From: Eubacteriaceae bacterium
GTDB lineage: Bacteria > Bacillota > Clostridia > Lachnospirales > Lachnospiraceae
Reading direction: 5' to 3'
NCBI GenBank assembly: GCA_902362875.1
Contig: CABIYF010000052.1
Span: 1 to 6,968 of the forward strand
Length of the DNA: 6,968 bases
Positions 1 to 5,908 of the stretch are shown here, piece after piece (the first letter of the stretch is position 1; every line of letters begins with the position of its first letter). Both the position numbers and the translations under genes were made by a program. Below the pieces are notes generated by a model. That model was given only the letters and a program-made list of their open reading frames with translations. It ran no database searches and had not been told where the DNA came from.

Positions 1-118
1 TATAAAGAACGTTCGTTGATTTTTACTAAAATCATCTGAAAAATTCATTAGAATTTTCAAGGTTGTCTTATTGTTCAGTTGTCAAAGATCTTTTTGTGAT
101 CTGCTTTGTATAAGAAGC
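1..118 (-). other. Putative rRNA operon leader (16S gene off the left edge)
   Basis: Transcribed leftward from tandem promoters P1 and P2. It carries no reading frame but has several features of a Firmicute rrn leader. There is a boxA-like block at 61-90. A hairpin precedes it in transcript order (agatc/gatct at 86-102). Two further short inverted repeats follow: aaaattc/gaatttt at 40-57 and gatttt/aaaatc at 18-33. I infer that the 16S rRNA gene begins a little beyond position 1. The rRNA itself is not in the window, so a different stable RNA, such as another tRNA cluster, remains possible. Confidence 0.65.
61..90 (-). promoter_or_regulatory. boxA-like antitermination sequence
   Basis: On the minus strand this reads GATCTTTGACAACTGAACAA and continues AT-rich. 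It closely resembles the CTTTGAAAACTGAACAA-type block just upstream of 16S rRNA in Bacillus and Clostridia, which overlaps the NusB/S10-binding boxA of rrn antitermination complexes. It sits roughly 30-55 nt downstream of the expected P2 start. The similarity is from memory of rrn leaders, so the functional role is inferred. Confidence 0.6.
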
Positions 119-124
119 TTTATC

Positions 125-153
125 ATTATATCACTTAGTTCTTGGCTTGTCAA
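125..153 (-). promoter_or_regulatory. Sigma-A promoter P2 of the putative rrn operon
   Basis: On the minus strand the -35 is TTGACA (148-153) and the -10 is TATAAT (125-130). The spacer is exactly 17 nt, so every consensus position matches. Transcription should start near position 118 and run leftward. The -35 lies within a perfect 7-bp inverted repeat, gttcttg (138-144) with caagaac (151-157). Such full-consensus promoters in tandem are typical of rRNA operons. Confidence 0.85.
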
Positions 154-211
154 GAACTTTTTTAATTTATTTTGTTGGCCCGTTCTTCATAAGAACCGCA
201 GCAACTTTTAA

Positions 212-240
212 ATCATATCATGTTCTTTCTTGTTTGTCAA
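212..240 (-). promoter_or_regulatory. Sigma-A promoter P1 of the putative rrn operon
   Basis: On the minus strand the -35 is TTGACA (235-240) and the -10 is TATGAT (212-217), with a 17-nt spacer and one mismatch to consensus. It lies 87 nt upstream of P2, just past the hairpin that ends the tRNA-Ser unit. A transcript from here would include a short hairpin, gttctt (182-187) with aagaac (191-196), before reaching P2. Tandem P1/P2 organisation is usual for rrn operons. Confidence 0.8.
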
Positions 241-250
241 GCCTTTTTTC

Positions 251-278
251 AAAAAAGTTTCTTGGATGAAATATCCAA
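251..278 (-). terminator. Likely intrinsic terminator after tRNA-Ser(GGA)
   Basis: Directly after the discriminator base of the tRNA the minus strand has a 6-bp stem, TTGGAT with ATCCAA (262-278, 5-nt loop). Five nucleotides later comes a run of six T (251-256). The stem is short and AT-rich and the T run does not abut it, so termination may be partial. A second palindrome around the T run (243-257) could contribute. It separates the tRNA unit from promoter P1. Confidence 0.45.
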
Positions 279-367
279 CGGAGAAGGAGGGATTTGAACC
301 CTCGCGCCGCTATTAACGACCTACTCACTTTCCAGGCGAGCCCCTTCAGCCACTTGGGTACTTCTCC
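279..367 (-). tRNA. tRNA-Ser(GGA)
   Basis: The gene is 89 nt including discriminator G (279) and folds as a class II tRNA. The acceptor stem is GGAGAAG/CTTCTCC and the D stem is CCC/GGG. The anticodon stem is CTCGC/GTGAG around loop CTGGAAA, with anticodon GGA at 331-333. A long variable arm follows, and the T arm is GAGGG-TTCAAAT-CCCTC. The long variable arm and G73 are serine features. It should read UCC and UCU codons. No CCA is encoded (GTTG follows), so 3' maturation needs RNase Z and a CCA-adding enzyme. It is the second gene of a two-tRNA unit. Confidence 0.96.
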
Positions 368-376
368 AAGGGTTGA

Positions 377-394
377 CATCATGGATTCATGATG
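377..394. repeat. Perfect hairpin between the two tRNA-Ser genes
   Basis: A 7-bp inverted repeat, catcatg (377-383) with catgatg (388-394) and a 4-nt loop, fills most of the 29-nt spacer between the tRNAs. No T run follows, so it is unlikely to be a terminator. A role in separating or processing the dicistronic tRNA precursor is plausible but unproven. Confidence 0.6.
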
Positions 395-396
395 AA

Positions 397-482
397 CGGA
401 GAGGGTGGGATTCGAACCCACGCGCCCTTGCGGACAAACGGTTTTCAAGACCGCCTCGTTATGACCACTTCGATACCTCTCC
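397..482 (-). tRNA. tRNA-Ser(UGA)
   Basis: The gene is 86 nt including discriminator G (397). The acceptor stem is GGAGAGG/CCTCTCC. The anticodon stem GCGGT/ACCGT encloses loop CTTGAAA with anticodon TGA at 445-447. It has a long class II variable arm, and the T arm is GTGGG-TTCGAAT-CCCAC. It reads UCA and, by wobble, probably other UCN codons. No CCA is encoded (TTC follows the discriminator). It is the first gene of the tRNA unit, 29 nt ahead of tRNA-Ser(GGA), with its own consensus promoter at 534-562. Its A36 anticodon means it is not expected to carry t6A. Confidence 0.96.
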
Positions 483-533
483 ATAACGTATTCTGTTGTT
501 GTCGTTTTGTGTGTCTCACGCGACGACTTGTTT

Positions 534-562
534 ATAATACCAAACCAGAATACATATGTCAA
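534..562 (-). promoter_or_regulatory. Sigma-A promoter of the tRNA-Ser pair
   Basis: On the minus strand the -35 is TTGACA (557-562) and the -10 is TATTAT (534-539), with a 17-nt spacer. Transcription should start near 527 and give a 5' leader of about 45 nt before tRNA-Ser(UGA). The -35 begins only about 20 nt after the ispD stop codon, so the tRNA unit is packed directly behind the operon. Confidence 0.85.
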
Positions 563-581
563 CACTTTTTTCAAAGTTTTT

Positions 582-1370
582 TTATTTTTTTTGTTTTTTC
601 TCTTTAAACCGCTTTTTATAAGCTTTCATCTGCATATAGATCAGCTTATCGTGCAGCATGTGCAGCTTATGAAACAACTTTCTTACACGTACCAGATTGG
701 TTGCCAGTCTTACGTCTTCCGGTGTTGTAACTTTAATATTATCATAACCACCTTCAAACAACTTCACAGGGACATTTCCATATGTCTCTACTACCATTGC
801 ATCATCTGTCGCTTTCCCATCATCATTTTCCATCATTTTCTCATATGCTTTTTTTACAAGATCAAATTCAAAACATTGTGGAGTCTGAACCTGCCACAAC
901 GTTTTTCTCTCCGGTGTACGAACTGCATAATTTTCCTGATCAACAACTTTTATCGTATCTTTTGATGGCATTCCTACCACACACGCACGATATTTTTTAA
1001 CATAGTATATACATTTTTGTACAAGTTCTGCATTGATCATCGGACGTGCTCCATCATGAATCAATACATAATCTGCATCTTCAATTGCTTCAAGTCCAAA
1101 ATAAACGGAGGCATATCGTTCCCATCCACCTGGCACGATCTTCGTCACCTTATTAAAATGATAACGATCTACAATATATTCTTTACAATAGTCTATTTCA
1201 TCCTCTCCTGTAACAAGAATGACTTCATCTACAGCGCTCTCTTCAAAAGCCTTCAGGGCATAATACACCAAAGGTCTTGATTTGATCAGCATATATTGTT
1301 TGGGAATCCCACTTCCCATTCTTTTTCCTTCTCCTGCCGCTAAAACGATTGCCGCAATTTTTTCTTCCAT
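582..1370 (-). CDS. ispD: 2-C-methyl-D-erythritol 4-phosphate cytidylyltransferase
   Basis: This cytosolic enzyme transfers CMP from CTP to 2-C-methyl-D-erythritol 4-phosphate, the third step of the MEP isoprenoid pathway. The nucleotide-binding signature LAAGEGKRMG (residues 10-19) is followed by PKQY (23-26). R17 and K24 correspond to the catalytic R20 and K27 of the E. coli enzyme. HDGARP lies near residue 105, and the C-terminal substrate motif DNIKVTTPED is intact. At 262 residues it is about 30 longer than usual, because a strongly basic tail follows the normal end (residues ~228-262, 9 of the last 15 Lys or Arg). The ATG lies 3 nt after the tsaD stop, with an AGGGG ribosome site inside tsaD. 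It is the last gene of the operon. No clear terminator follows. Confidence 0.95.
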   Translation of the reverse strand: MEEKIAAIVLAAGEGKRMGSGIPKQYMLIKSRPLVYYALKAFEESAVDEVILVTGEDEIDYCKEYIVDRYHFNKVTKIVPGGWERYASVYFGLEAIEDADYVLIHDGARPMINAELVQKCIYYVKKYRACVVGMPSKDTIKVVDQENYAVRTPERKTLWQVQTPQCFEFDLVKKAYEKMMENDDGKATDDAMVVETYGNVPVKLFEGGYDNIKVTTPEDVRLATNLVRVRKLFHKLHMLHDKLIYMQMKAYKKRFKEKKQKK

Positions 1371-1373
1371 GTA

Positions 1374-2402
1374 TTACCCCTGTCTGGTACCGATCTTTAA
1401 TCCTGGCACCGCATTCAAATCTAAACCACTTCTCACACCATTCATATAATCATAATATCCACATACACCGATCATCGCTGCATTATCTGTACAAAAGATT
1501 GGTGATGGATGATAAAATTCAATTCCTGCTTCTTTACAGCGTTCGATCATTTTGGCACGAAATGCACCATTAGATGCGACTCCACCTGCAATTGCAAGTT
1601 TCTTATATCCAAGTTCTTTTGCTGCTTCAACTCCATGAGAACTCAGCACATCTACAACAGCCTCCTGAAAAGATGCTGCTACATCTGCACGATTTACTTC
1701 TTCACCTTTCATTTCACATTTATTCAAATAATTCAACACAGATGATTTTAGTCCACTAAAACTAAAATCCATCTTAGAATCATTAACCTTAGCTCTAGGA
1801 AATGCGATTGCATCTTTATCTCCTTCTTTTGCCAGAGCTTCTATCTTTGGTCCTCCTGGATATCCAAGTCCGATAGCTCGTGCCACCTTATCAAACGCTT
1901 CCCCTGCTGCATCATCTCTCGTGCATCCAATGATCTCGTATTTTCCATAATCTTTGACATCTACAAGGTGTGTGTGTCCTCCTGAAACAACCAAACACAA
2001 AAATGGTGGTTCTAAATCTGGATGCTCTATATAATTAGCACAAATATGTCCTTCAATATGATGTACTCCTACCAGCGGTTTATTTTTAGCAAACGCAAGT
2101 GCTTTTGCTTCTGCCACCCCTACTAAAAGTGCACCAACCAGACCCGGTCCATATGTGACCGCGATCGCATCAATACTGTCTAAAGTCTCTCCTGCTTCTT
2201 TCAGCGCTTCTCTTACTACAAAGTTTACTTTCTCTACATGTTTTCTTGAGGCAATCTCTGGGACAACTCCTCCATAAAGTTTGTGCAGTTCGATCTGAGA
2301 TGAAATAATATTGGATTTTACGCATCTTCCATTCTCAACAACTGCTGCCGCTGTCTCATCGCAGGAAGATTCGATTGCCAGAATCTTAATCTTATCGCTC
2401 AT
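1374..2402 (-). CDS. tsaD: tRNA N6-adenosine threonylcarbamoyltransferase TsaD
   Basis: TsaD transfers the threonylcarbamoyl group from threonylcarbamoyl-AMP to A37 of tRNAs that read ANN codons (t6A), working with TsaB and TsaE in bacteria. The ASKHA fold is evident from the N-terminal [13 protein letters not shown]. The metal-binding HIEGH motif is at 115-119 (H115, H119). Further motifs are [37 protein letters not shown] and [11 protein letters not shown], and CTDNAAMIG supplies the third metal ligand, about D306. The length of 342 residues is normal for the family. The start ATG has AGGAG 7 nt upstream. It sits 9 nt behind rnz and 3 nt ahead of ispD, apart from its partner genes tsaB and tsaE in the same operon. 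It is also known as Gcp or YgjD. Confidence 0.97.
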   Translation of the reverse strand: MSDKIKILAIESSCDETAAAVVENGRCVKSNIISSQIELHKLYGGVVPEIASRKHVEKVNFVVREALKEAGETLDSIDAIAVTYGPGLVGALLVGVAEAKALAFAKNKPLVGVHHIEGHICANYIEHPDLEPPFLCLVVSGGHTHLVDVKDYGKYEIIGCTRDDAAGEAFDKVARAIGLGYPGGPKIEALAKEGDKDAIAFPRAKVNDSKMDFSFSGLKSSVLNYLNKCEMKGEEVNRADVAASFQEAVVDVLSSHGVEAAKELGYKKLAIAGGVASNGAFRAKMIERCKEAGIEFYHPSPIFCTDNAAMIGVCGYYDYMNGVRSGLDLNAVPGLKIGTRQG

Positions 2403-2411
2403 CGTATTCTC

Positions 2412-3326
2412 CTATTCTTCCTGAAAGTCTAATGTTATTGTCTTACCGTCTTTACCCGCCTTAGCCTTTGGGAAAATAGATTTCACCTTCCCCATAAACT
2501 CTTCAGCTCGTACTAATGACGGACTATAATGTGTCAGCCACATTTGTTTTACATCAGCCTCTTTTGCAAGACGAGCTGCTTCGTAAAATGTCATGTGTTT
2601 ATATTCTCTTGCTTTCTTTTCTTTTCCTTCTTCTCCGTACATACCTTCACATATAAATAAATCTGCATTCTTTGCATGTTCTGAAATTGCCGGAACAGGC
2701 CTTGTATCTGTACAATATGTCAGTTTAATTCCTGGTCTTGGTTCTCCAAGGATCATATTGCTTGTTAATACACGCCCATCTTCACTTTCCACAGTTTCTC
2801 CCTTCTGGAGTCTGTTCCAGTATTTCATCGGTATATCATTTTCCTTTGCTTTGACAGGGTCAAATTTCCCTGCTCTTGGAATAATCATATTATATCCATA
2901 GCATGGTACATTGTGTTTTACATGAAAAGCTTCTATCTTATAGCCATCCATCTGTATTACATGCTCTTTTTCATTTAATTCATAAAATTCAATCGGAAAT
3001 GGCAGTTCTGGTGCGATCACTCGCAGGGAATTCACTACCTTCTCCACCCCCCTTGGTCCAATGATCAGAAGCGGCTCTGTACGCTCTGCATTTCCAAGAG
3101 TCAATAATAAGCCTGGCAAGCCGCTGATATGATCCGCATGGAAATGTGTAAAGCATATTGCGTCTAGTGGCTTCACACTCCACCCGCGTTCTTTAATCGC
3201 TACCTGTGTTCCTTCTCCGCAGTCGATCAACAGACTATGTCCGTTAAATCTTGTCATACACGCGGTTAATCTTCTGTACGGAAGCGGCATCATTCCGCCG
3301 GTTCCCAGTAAACATACATCTAACAT
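2412..3326 (-). CDS. rnz: Ribonuclease Z (tRNA 3' endonuclease)
   Basis: RNase Z is a zinc-dependent metallo-beta-lactamase-fold endonuclease. It cuts CCA-less tRNA precursors just after the discriminator base. The metal-site signature THFHADH is at residues 60-66 (H61, H63, D65, H66). The further ligands are H138 in HVKHNVPCYGY, the Asp of YCTDTRP and the His of LTHYSP. The N-terminal LGTGGMMP and LIDCGEGTQ are also typical. At 304 residues it has the length of the bacterial short form. The start has an AAAGGTGA ribosome site, and the gene lies 10 nt after rimI. Both tRNA-Ser genes in this window lack CCA and are therefore expected substrates. Confidence 0.96.
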   Translation of the reverse strand: MLDVCLLGTGGMMPLPYRRLTACMTRFNGHSLLIDCGEGTQVAIKERGWSVKPLDAICFTHFHADHISGLPGLLLTLGNAERTEPLLIIGPRGVEKVVNSLRVIAPELPFPIEFYELNEKEHVIQMDGYKIEAFHVKHNVPCYGYNMIIPRAGKFDPVKAKENDIPMKYWNRLQKGETVESEDGRVLTSNMILGEPRPGIKLTYCTDTRPVPAISEHAKNADLFICEGMYGEEGKEKKAREYKHMTFYEAARLAKEADVKQMWLTHYSPSLVRAEEFMGKVKSIFPKAKAGKDGKTITLDFQEE

Positions 3327-3336
3327 AAATCACCTT

Positions 3337-3531
3337 TTATGATAATATCTCACTCTTCTCAGTTACTTTTGGTGGTATTTCAAACTGTTTTACGATACGG
3401 TCATAACATCTTTCACAAATCTTAAATTCATGAATCTGTGTATCCTTATCTGAGAAATATCCCCATTCTTTTTTGACTTCTATATAATCTGATTTATCCT
3501 TTAATAACTGACCACATACATTACACTTCAT
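3337..3531 (-). CDS. Possible independently translated zinc-ribbon protein (internal start)
   Basis: This is the last 64 codons of the rimI frame, beginning at an in-frame ATG (MKCNVCG). The ATG is preceded 8 nt upstream by a perfect AAGGAGG. The product would be a complete small protein with CNVC near the N-terminus and CERC about 33 residues later. Between them is a conserved-looking aromatic/charged stretch (KKEWGYFSDKD, HEFKICERCYD). I do not recognise a named function. It resembles short zinc-binding proteins of unknown role in Clostridia. Whether it is made separately, only as the rimI fusion, or both, cannot be settled from sequence. Confidence 0.5.
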   Translation of the reverse strand: MKCNVCGQLLKDKSDYIEVKKEWGYFSDKDTQIHEFKICERCYDRIVKQFEIPPKVTEKSEILS

Positions 3532-4071
3532 CTCATTCTCCTCCTTATATTCTTCATTATAAGAAGGCTCATCAGAAGAATCCAGTGGTAATGATTGGTC
3601 ATTCGCAGAAATATCCTTAAACATCAGCACAGCATCTTCTATCGGATCTTTGTAATATTTTGCTCTGCGGCCATATTCTTCAAATCCATTCTTTAAATAA
3701 AACTGGCTGGCTGCTTCATTCGATTCTCTTACTTCCAGATAGATCGTCTCTACCCCAAGCTTGCGGTATCTTCGTTCAAATTCCTGAAACAAAAGGGTTC
3801 CTATTCCCATTTTCCTTATAAATGGAACAATTGCAATCCTATGTATCTCTGCCTGTTCCAGAACATGTTCTGCAATGATATAACCGCTGATACGGTTTCT
3901 GTCTCTCCATACATAGATGTCGCTTGTTTTTCTATAATAAAATGATTCTATACTCTCAAGACTCCATGGCCTGTTAAATGAAAGCCTTTCAATCTCTGCT
4001 ACCATCTTTAATTCTTCTGGAACTGCTTTCCTTACATGCCATTCTCTTGCTGATGCACTATTTTTGTCCAT
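3337..4071 (-). CDS. rimI: RimI-type S18 N-acetyltransferase fused to a zinc-ribbon domain
   Basis: The N-terminal part (residues ~10-155) is a GNAT acetyltransferase of the RimI type, which acetylates the N-terminal alanine of ribosomal protein S18. The acetyl-CoA loop is RKMGIG, followed by YLEVRESNEAASQFYLKNGF and YYKDPIEDAVLM, all RimI hallmarks. A Ser/Asp/Glu-rich linker then leads to a 64-residue C-terminal domain with CNVC and CERC pairs, probably binding one zinc, that is not part of ordinary RimI (about 150 residues). I chose the ATG at 4071 (244 aa), which overlaps the end of tsaB by 14 nt. An upstream in-frame GTG at 4092 would add 7 residues but has a poorer ribosome site. The linker contains a strong internal ribosome site (separate entry). 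Confidence 0.88.
   Translation of the reverse strand: MDKNSASAREWHVRKAVPEELKMVAEIERLSFNRPWSLESIESFYYRKTSDIYVWRDRNRISGYIIAEHVLEQAEIHRIAIVPFIRKMGIGTLLFQEFERRYRKLGVETIYLEVRESNEAASQFYLKNGFEEYGRRAKYYKDPIEDAVLMFKDISANDQSLPLDSSDEPSYNEEYKEENEMKCNVCGQLLKDKSDYIEVKKEWGYFSDKDTQIHEFKICERCYDRIVKQFEIPPKVTEKSEILS
3540..3546 (-). promoter_or_regulatory. Internal Shine-Dalgarno sequence within rimI
   Basis: AAGGAGG on the minus strand is fully complementary to the 16S anti-SD core. It lies 8 nt before the in-frame ATG at 3531. It is encoded by the codons AAG GAG GAG of the linker. It is a better site than the one in front of rimI itself, which is why an internal start is proposed. Confidence 0.6.
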
Positions 4072-4768
4072 GAAGCCGCTCTTCTCTCTCACGTTCTGCC
4101 TGAGATTTTCTTAAATATTCTGGAACAAATTCATCTGCACTCTCATAAATTCCCTGCGCAAAATAAACCTGTGCCAGGGCACCGACTGCCGCTGCTCTCT
4201 GACGATTTGCATGTGCTGGTGCAAAAACAGCTGATTTGCCCATCTTCTCAAGAATCTCATCATGGTATACAGGCACACCATCTCCTAAGAAAATAACTGG
4301 TTCATTATATGCTTTTAGCTGGTCAAGTGTATCCTCTACACTTTGTGCACACTGTTCTTTTAACACTTTCATTTCACTGCCTTCAAAACGGTAAAATCCT
4401 GTGTATACCTGCTTTCTTCTGGCATCCATCATTGGACAGATGATCATAGATGTTCCAAATAACTGATATGCCAGTCCATCTACTGTAGGCACTGGTACAA
4501 TCGGTTTATCGAGTGCCAGTCCAAGTCCTTTTGCTGTCGCAGCGCCAATACGAAGTCCTGTAAATGATCCAGGTCCTTTTGCAACTGCGATTGCATCAAT
4601 ATCTTCCATCTCAAATGAAGTTCTCTTGATCACTTCATCCAGCATCGGAAGCAATGTCTGAGAATGTGTTAATTTATTCCCTGTCGTATATTCTGCGATC
4701 AGACGATCATCTTCGATCAGTGCCACAGAAGCTACCAGTCCAGAACTATCCAGTACTAATAATTTCAT
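4058..4768 (-). CDS. tsaB: tRNA threonylcarbamoyladenosine biosynthesis protein TsaB
   Basis: TsaB is the non-catalytic ASKHA-fold partner that dimerises with TsaD and recruits TsaE for t6A synthesis. The N-terminus MKLLVLDSSG and the motif AKGPGSFTGLRIGAATAKGL (about residues 63-82) are diagnostic of TsaB/YeaZ, as is the MMDARRKQVYTG segment near residue 115. At 236 residues it has the normal length. It lacks the HxxxH metal motif of TsaD, as expected. The ATG follows the tsaE stop codon with no gap, using a GGAGG site inside the end of tsaE, which suggests translational coupling. Its 3' end overlaps rimI by 14 nt. Confidence 0.96.
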   Translation of the reverse strand: MKLLVLDSSGLVASVALIEDDRLIAEYTTGNKLTHSQTLLPMLDEVIKRTSFEMEDIDAIAVAKGPGSFTGLRIGAATAKGLGLALDKPIVPVPTVDGLAYQLFGTSMIICPMMDARRKQVYTGFYRFEGSEMKVLKEQCAQSVEDTLDQLKAYNEPVIFLGDGVPVYHDEILEKMGKSAVFAPAHANRQRAAAVGALAQVYFAQGIYESADEFVPEYLRKSQAEREREERLHGQK

Positions 4769-5194
4769 CTATTGTTCCTCCATCTCAATTTCTCGATAAT
4801 CAAATCCTTTTTCTAAATCTTTGCGGATCGTAATCTTCTGATAATGATCTGGCAGAATCTCTTCGATCAGATTTGCCCACTCGATCAGGCAGACTCCTTC
4901 TCCATATACATAATCCTCATATCCGATCTCGTCCATCTCTTCGATATCCCCAATACGGTAAACATCAAAATGATACAGCGGAAGTCTTCCTTCTTCGTAT
5001 TCTCTTACGATCGTAAATGTCGGACTCTGAATTGGTTCTGTAATTCCTAAACCATCTGCCAGACCTTTTGTAAATACAGTCTTTCCTACTCCAAGATCTC
5101 CATATAAGCAGATAACCTGCCCAGGAACTGCTTCCTGCCCGATCTTCTTTCCGATCTCATAAGTATCCTCTGCACAAAAACTTTGTACGATCAT
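4769..5194 (-). CDS. tsaE: tRNA threonylcarbamoyladenosine biosynthesis ATPase TsaE
   Basis: TsaE is a small P-loop ATPase needed to complete the TsaBDE cycle of t6A formation. Walker A is GDLGVGKT (residues 32-39). It is followed by the family motifs SPTFTIVREY (57-66), LYHFDVYRI (73-81) and LIEWANLIEEILP (103-115). The length of 141 residues is typical. The start ATG has AAGGAG about 9 nt upstream. It is separated by 15 nt from the YcxB-like gene and abuts tsaB directly. It is also known as YjeE or YdiB. Confidence 0.96.
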   Translation of the reverse strand: MIVQSFCAEDTYEIGKKIGQEAVPGQVICLYGDLGVGKTVFTKGLADGLGITEPIQSPTFTIVREYEEGRLPLYHFDVYRIGDIEEMDEIGYEDYVYGEGVCLIEWANLIEEILPDHYQKITIRKDLEKGFDYREIEMEEQ

Positions 5195-5209
5195 CTTATA
5201 ATTCTCCTT

Positions 5210-5788
5210 CTATTTCTCTGTTTTTTCATCCTGTTCTTCATTGTCTTCTTTCACAGATGCTTTTGAATATTTTGAAATGTCCTGCCCGTCAGGTGTCTTC
5301 AGGGTTCTTTCTGCCGCTTTCATATGTTCTTTCATATAAGATAACATCTTATCTTTATCTTCCCCAAGTGCATAATCTGGAAATACAAATGCCTGTTTTC
5401 TTCCTGTATACAGAATATTTAATCCCATAACATGAGAAATCTTTAAAACTCTTGCCCACTCGATCGTTGCACTGTCTTCTCCAAGTTCTACAAAAATACC
5501 ATCTTCATTTAATGTATAATATGTCTTCATTTTATAAACAGGATTCTCAATTGCTTGTTTCTTGGCTTTTACATACAGCATCAGCGGATTAACCACAACA
5601 AATAATCCGATCAGAACAATTCCAAATATCATATTGGACTGTCCATCTGCCGCACCAGTTCCTGTAATACACATATATATTCCAAGTGCGATCATGGCAA
5701 TCGTCAGGATCAGCTGAAACCCAGAATATGTGTATGCTAATGAAAATTTAAATATATCATTTGCCTTTAATTGTGTATGAAATTTCAT
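5210..5788 (-). CDS. YcxB-like two-helix membrane protein of unknown function
   Basis: This 192-residue protein has a short charged N-terminus and two hydrophobic helices (about 17-43 and 53-73). A cytoplasmic domain at about 88-145 has the look of the YcxB-like C-terminal domain: YYTLNEDGIFVE, then IEWARVLKISHVMG, then LYTGRKQAFVFPDYAL. The last 35 residues are a hydrophilic Lys/Glu tail. The function of the family is not established. The ATG is preceded by AAGGAG with 7-nt spacing. It is the first gene of the operon, about 25 nt downstream of the predicted start site. Family assignment rests on pattern recognition and was not searched. Confidence 0.75.
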   Translation of the reverse strand: MKFHTQLKANDIFKFSLAYTYSGFQLILTIAMIALGIYMCITGTGAADGQSNMIFGIVLIGLFVVVNPLMLYVKAKKQAIENPVYKMKTYYTLNEDGIFVELGEDSATIEWARVLKISHVMGLNILYTGRKQAFVFPDYALGEDKDKMLSYMKEHMKAAERTLKTPDGQDISKYSKASVKEDNEEQDEKTEK

Positions 5789-5818
5789 AGTAATTCTCCT
5801 TTTCTTTGTTAATCAAAT

Positions 5819-5847
5819 ATTATACCATAATCCGGGTATAAAACCAA
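5819..5847 (-). promoter_or_regulatory. Predicted promoter of the YcxB-like/tsaE/tsaB/rimI/rnz/tsaD/ispD operon
   Basis: On the minus strand the -10 is a perfect TATAAT (5819-5824). Seventeen nucleotides upstream is TTGGTT (5842-5847), a -35 matching only TTG of the consensus. The start would fall near 5812 and give a leader of about 24 nt before the first ATG. No other promoter of similar quality was seen within the operon. The -10 overlaps the dyad at 5820-5841. Confidence 0.6.
5820..5841. repeat. Dyad ttatacc-N8-ggtataa in the divergent promoter region
   Basis: A perfect 7-bp inverted repeat (5820-5826 with 5835-5841) is centred between the two divergent genes. Its left half lies in the operon -10 and its right half covers the putative spoVT -35. 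The position suits an operator acting on both directions, but no specific regulator is indicated by the sequence. Confidence 0.45.
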
Positions 5848-5864
5848 TGATTTTACAAATACTA
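5836..5864 (+). promoter_or_regulatory. Possible sigma-G-type promoter of spoVT
   Basis: On the plus strand GTATA (5836-5840) is followed by a 17-nt spacer and AATACTA (5858-5864). These resemble the forespore sigma-G pattern (GHATR, then CATAMTA-like with one mismatch). SpoVT is a sigma-G regulon member in Bacillus subtilis, which supports the reading. No good sigma-A promoter was seen for this gene. The match is to short degenerate motifs and is therefore tentative. Confidence 0.45.
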
Positions 5865-5908
5865 CAGACATACAAGAAAAAAAATCAACTCATGGAGGAT
5901 CATAAAAA

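Noticed and set aside
218..574. A 118-codon minus-strand frame across both tRNA-Ser genes
   Set aside because: It reads straight through two well-folded tRNAs and their promoter. Plus-strand frames here are the usual antisense-tRNA artefacts.
563..602. Plus-strand terminator (short stem followed by a long T tract)
   Set aside because: The stem is only 5 AT-rich pairs, no plus-strand gene ends here, and the T tract is explained by lysine codons at the end of ispD on the other strand.
507..1000. Plus-strand frames opposite ispD
   Set aside because: They are low-complexity shadow frames (Phe, Ile and Cys rich) opposite a clearly functional gene.
4072..4092. GTG at 4092 as the rimI start
   Set aside because: It would lengthen the overlap with tsaB and has a poorer ribosome site than the ATG at 4071. 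Kept only as an alternative.
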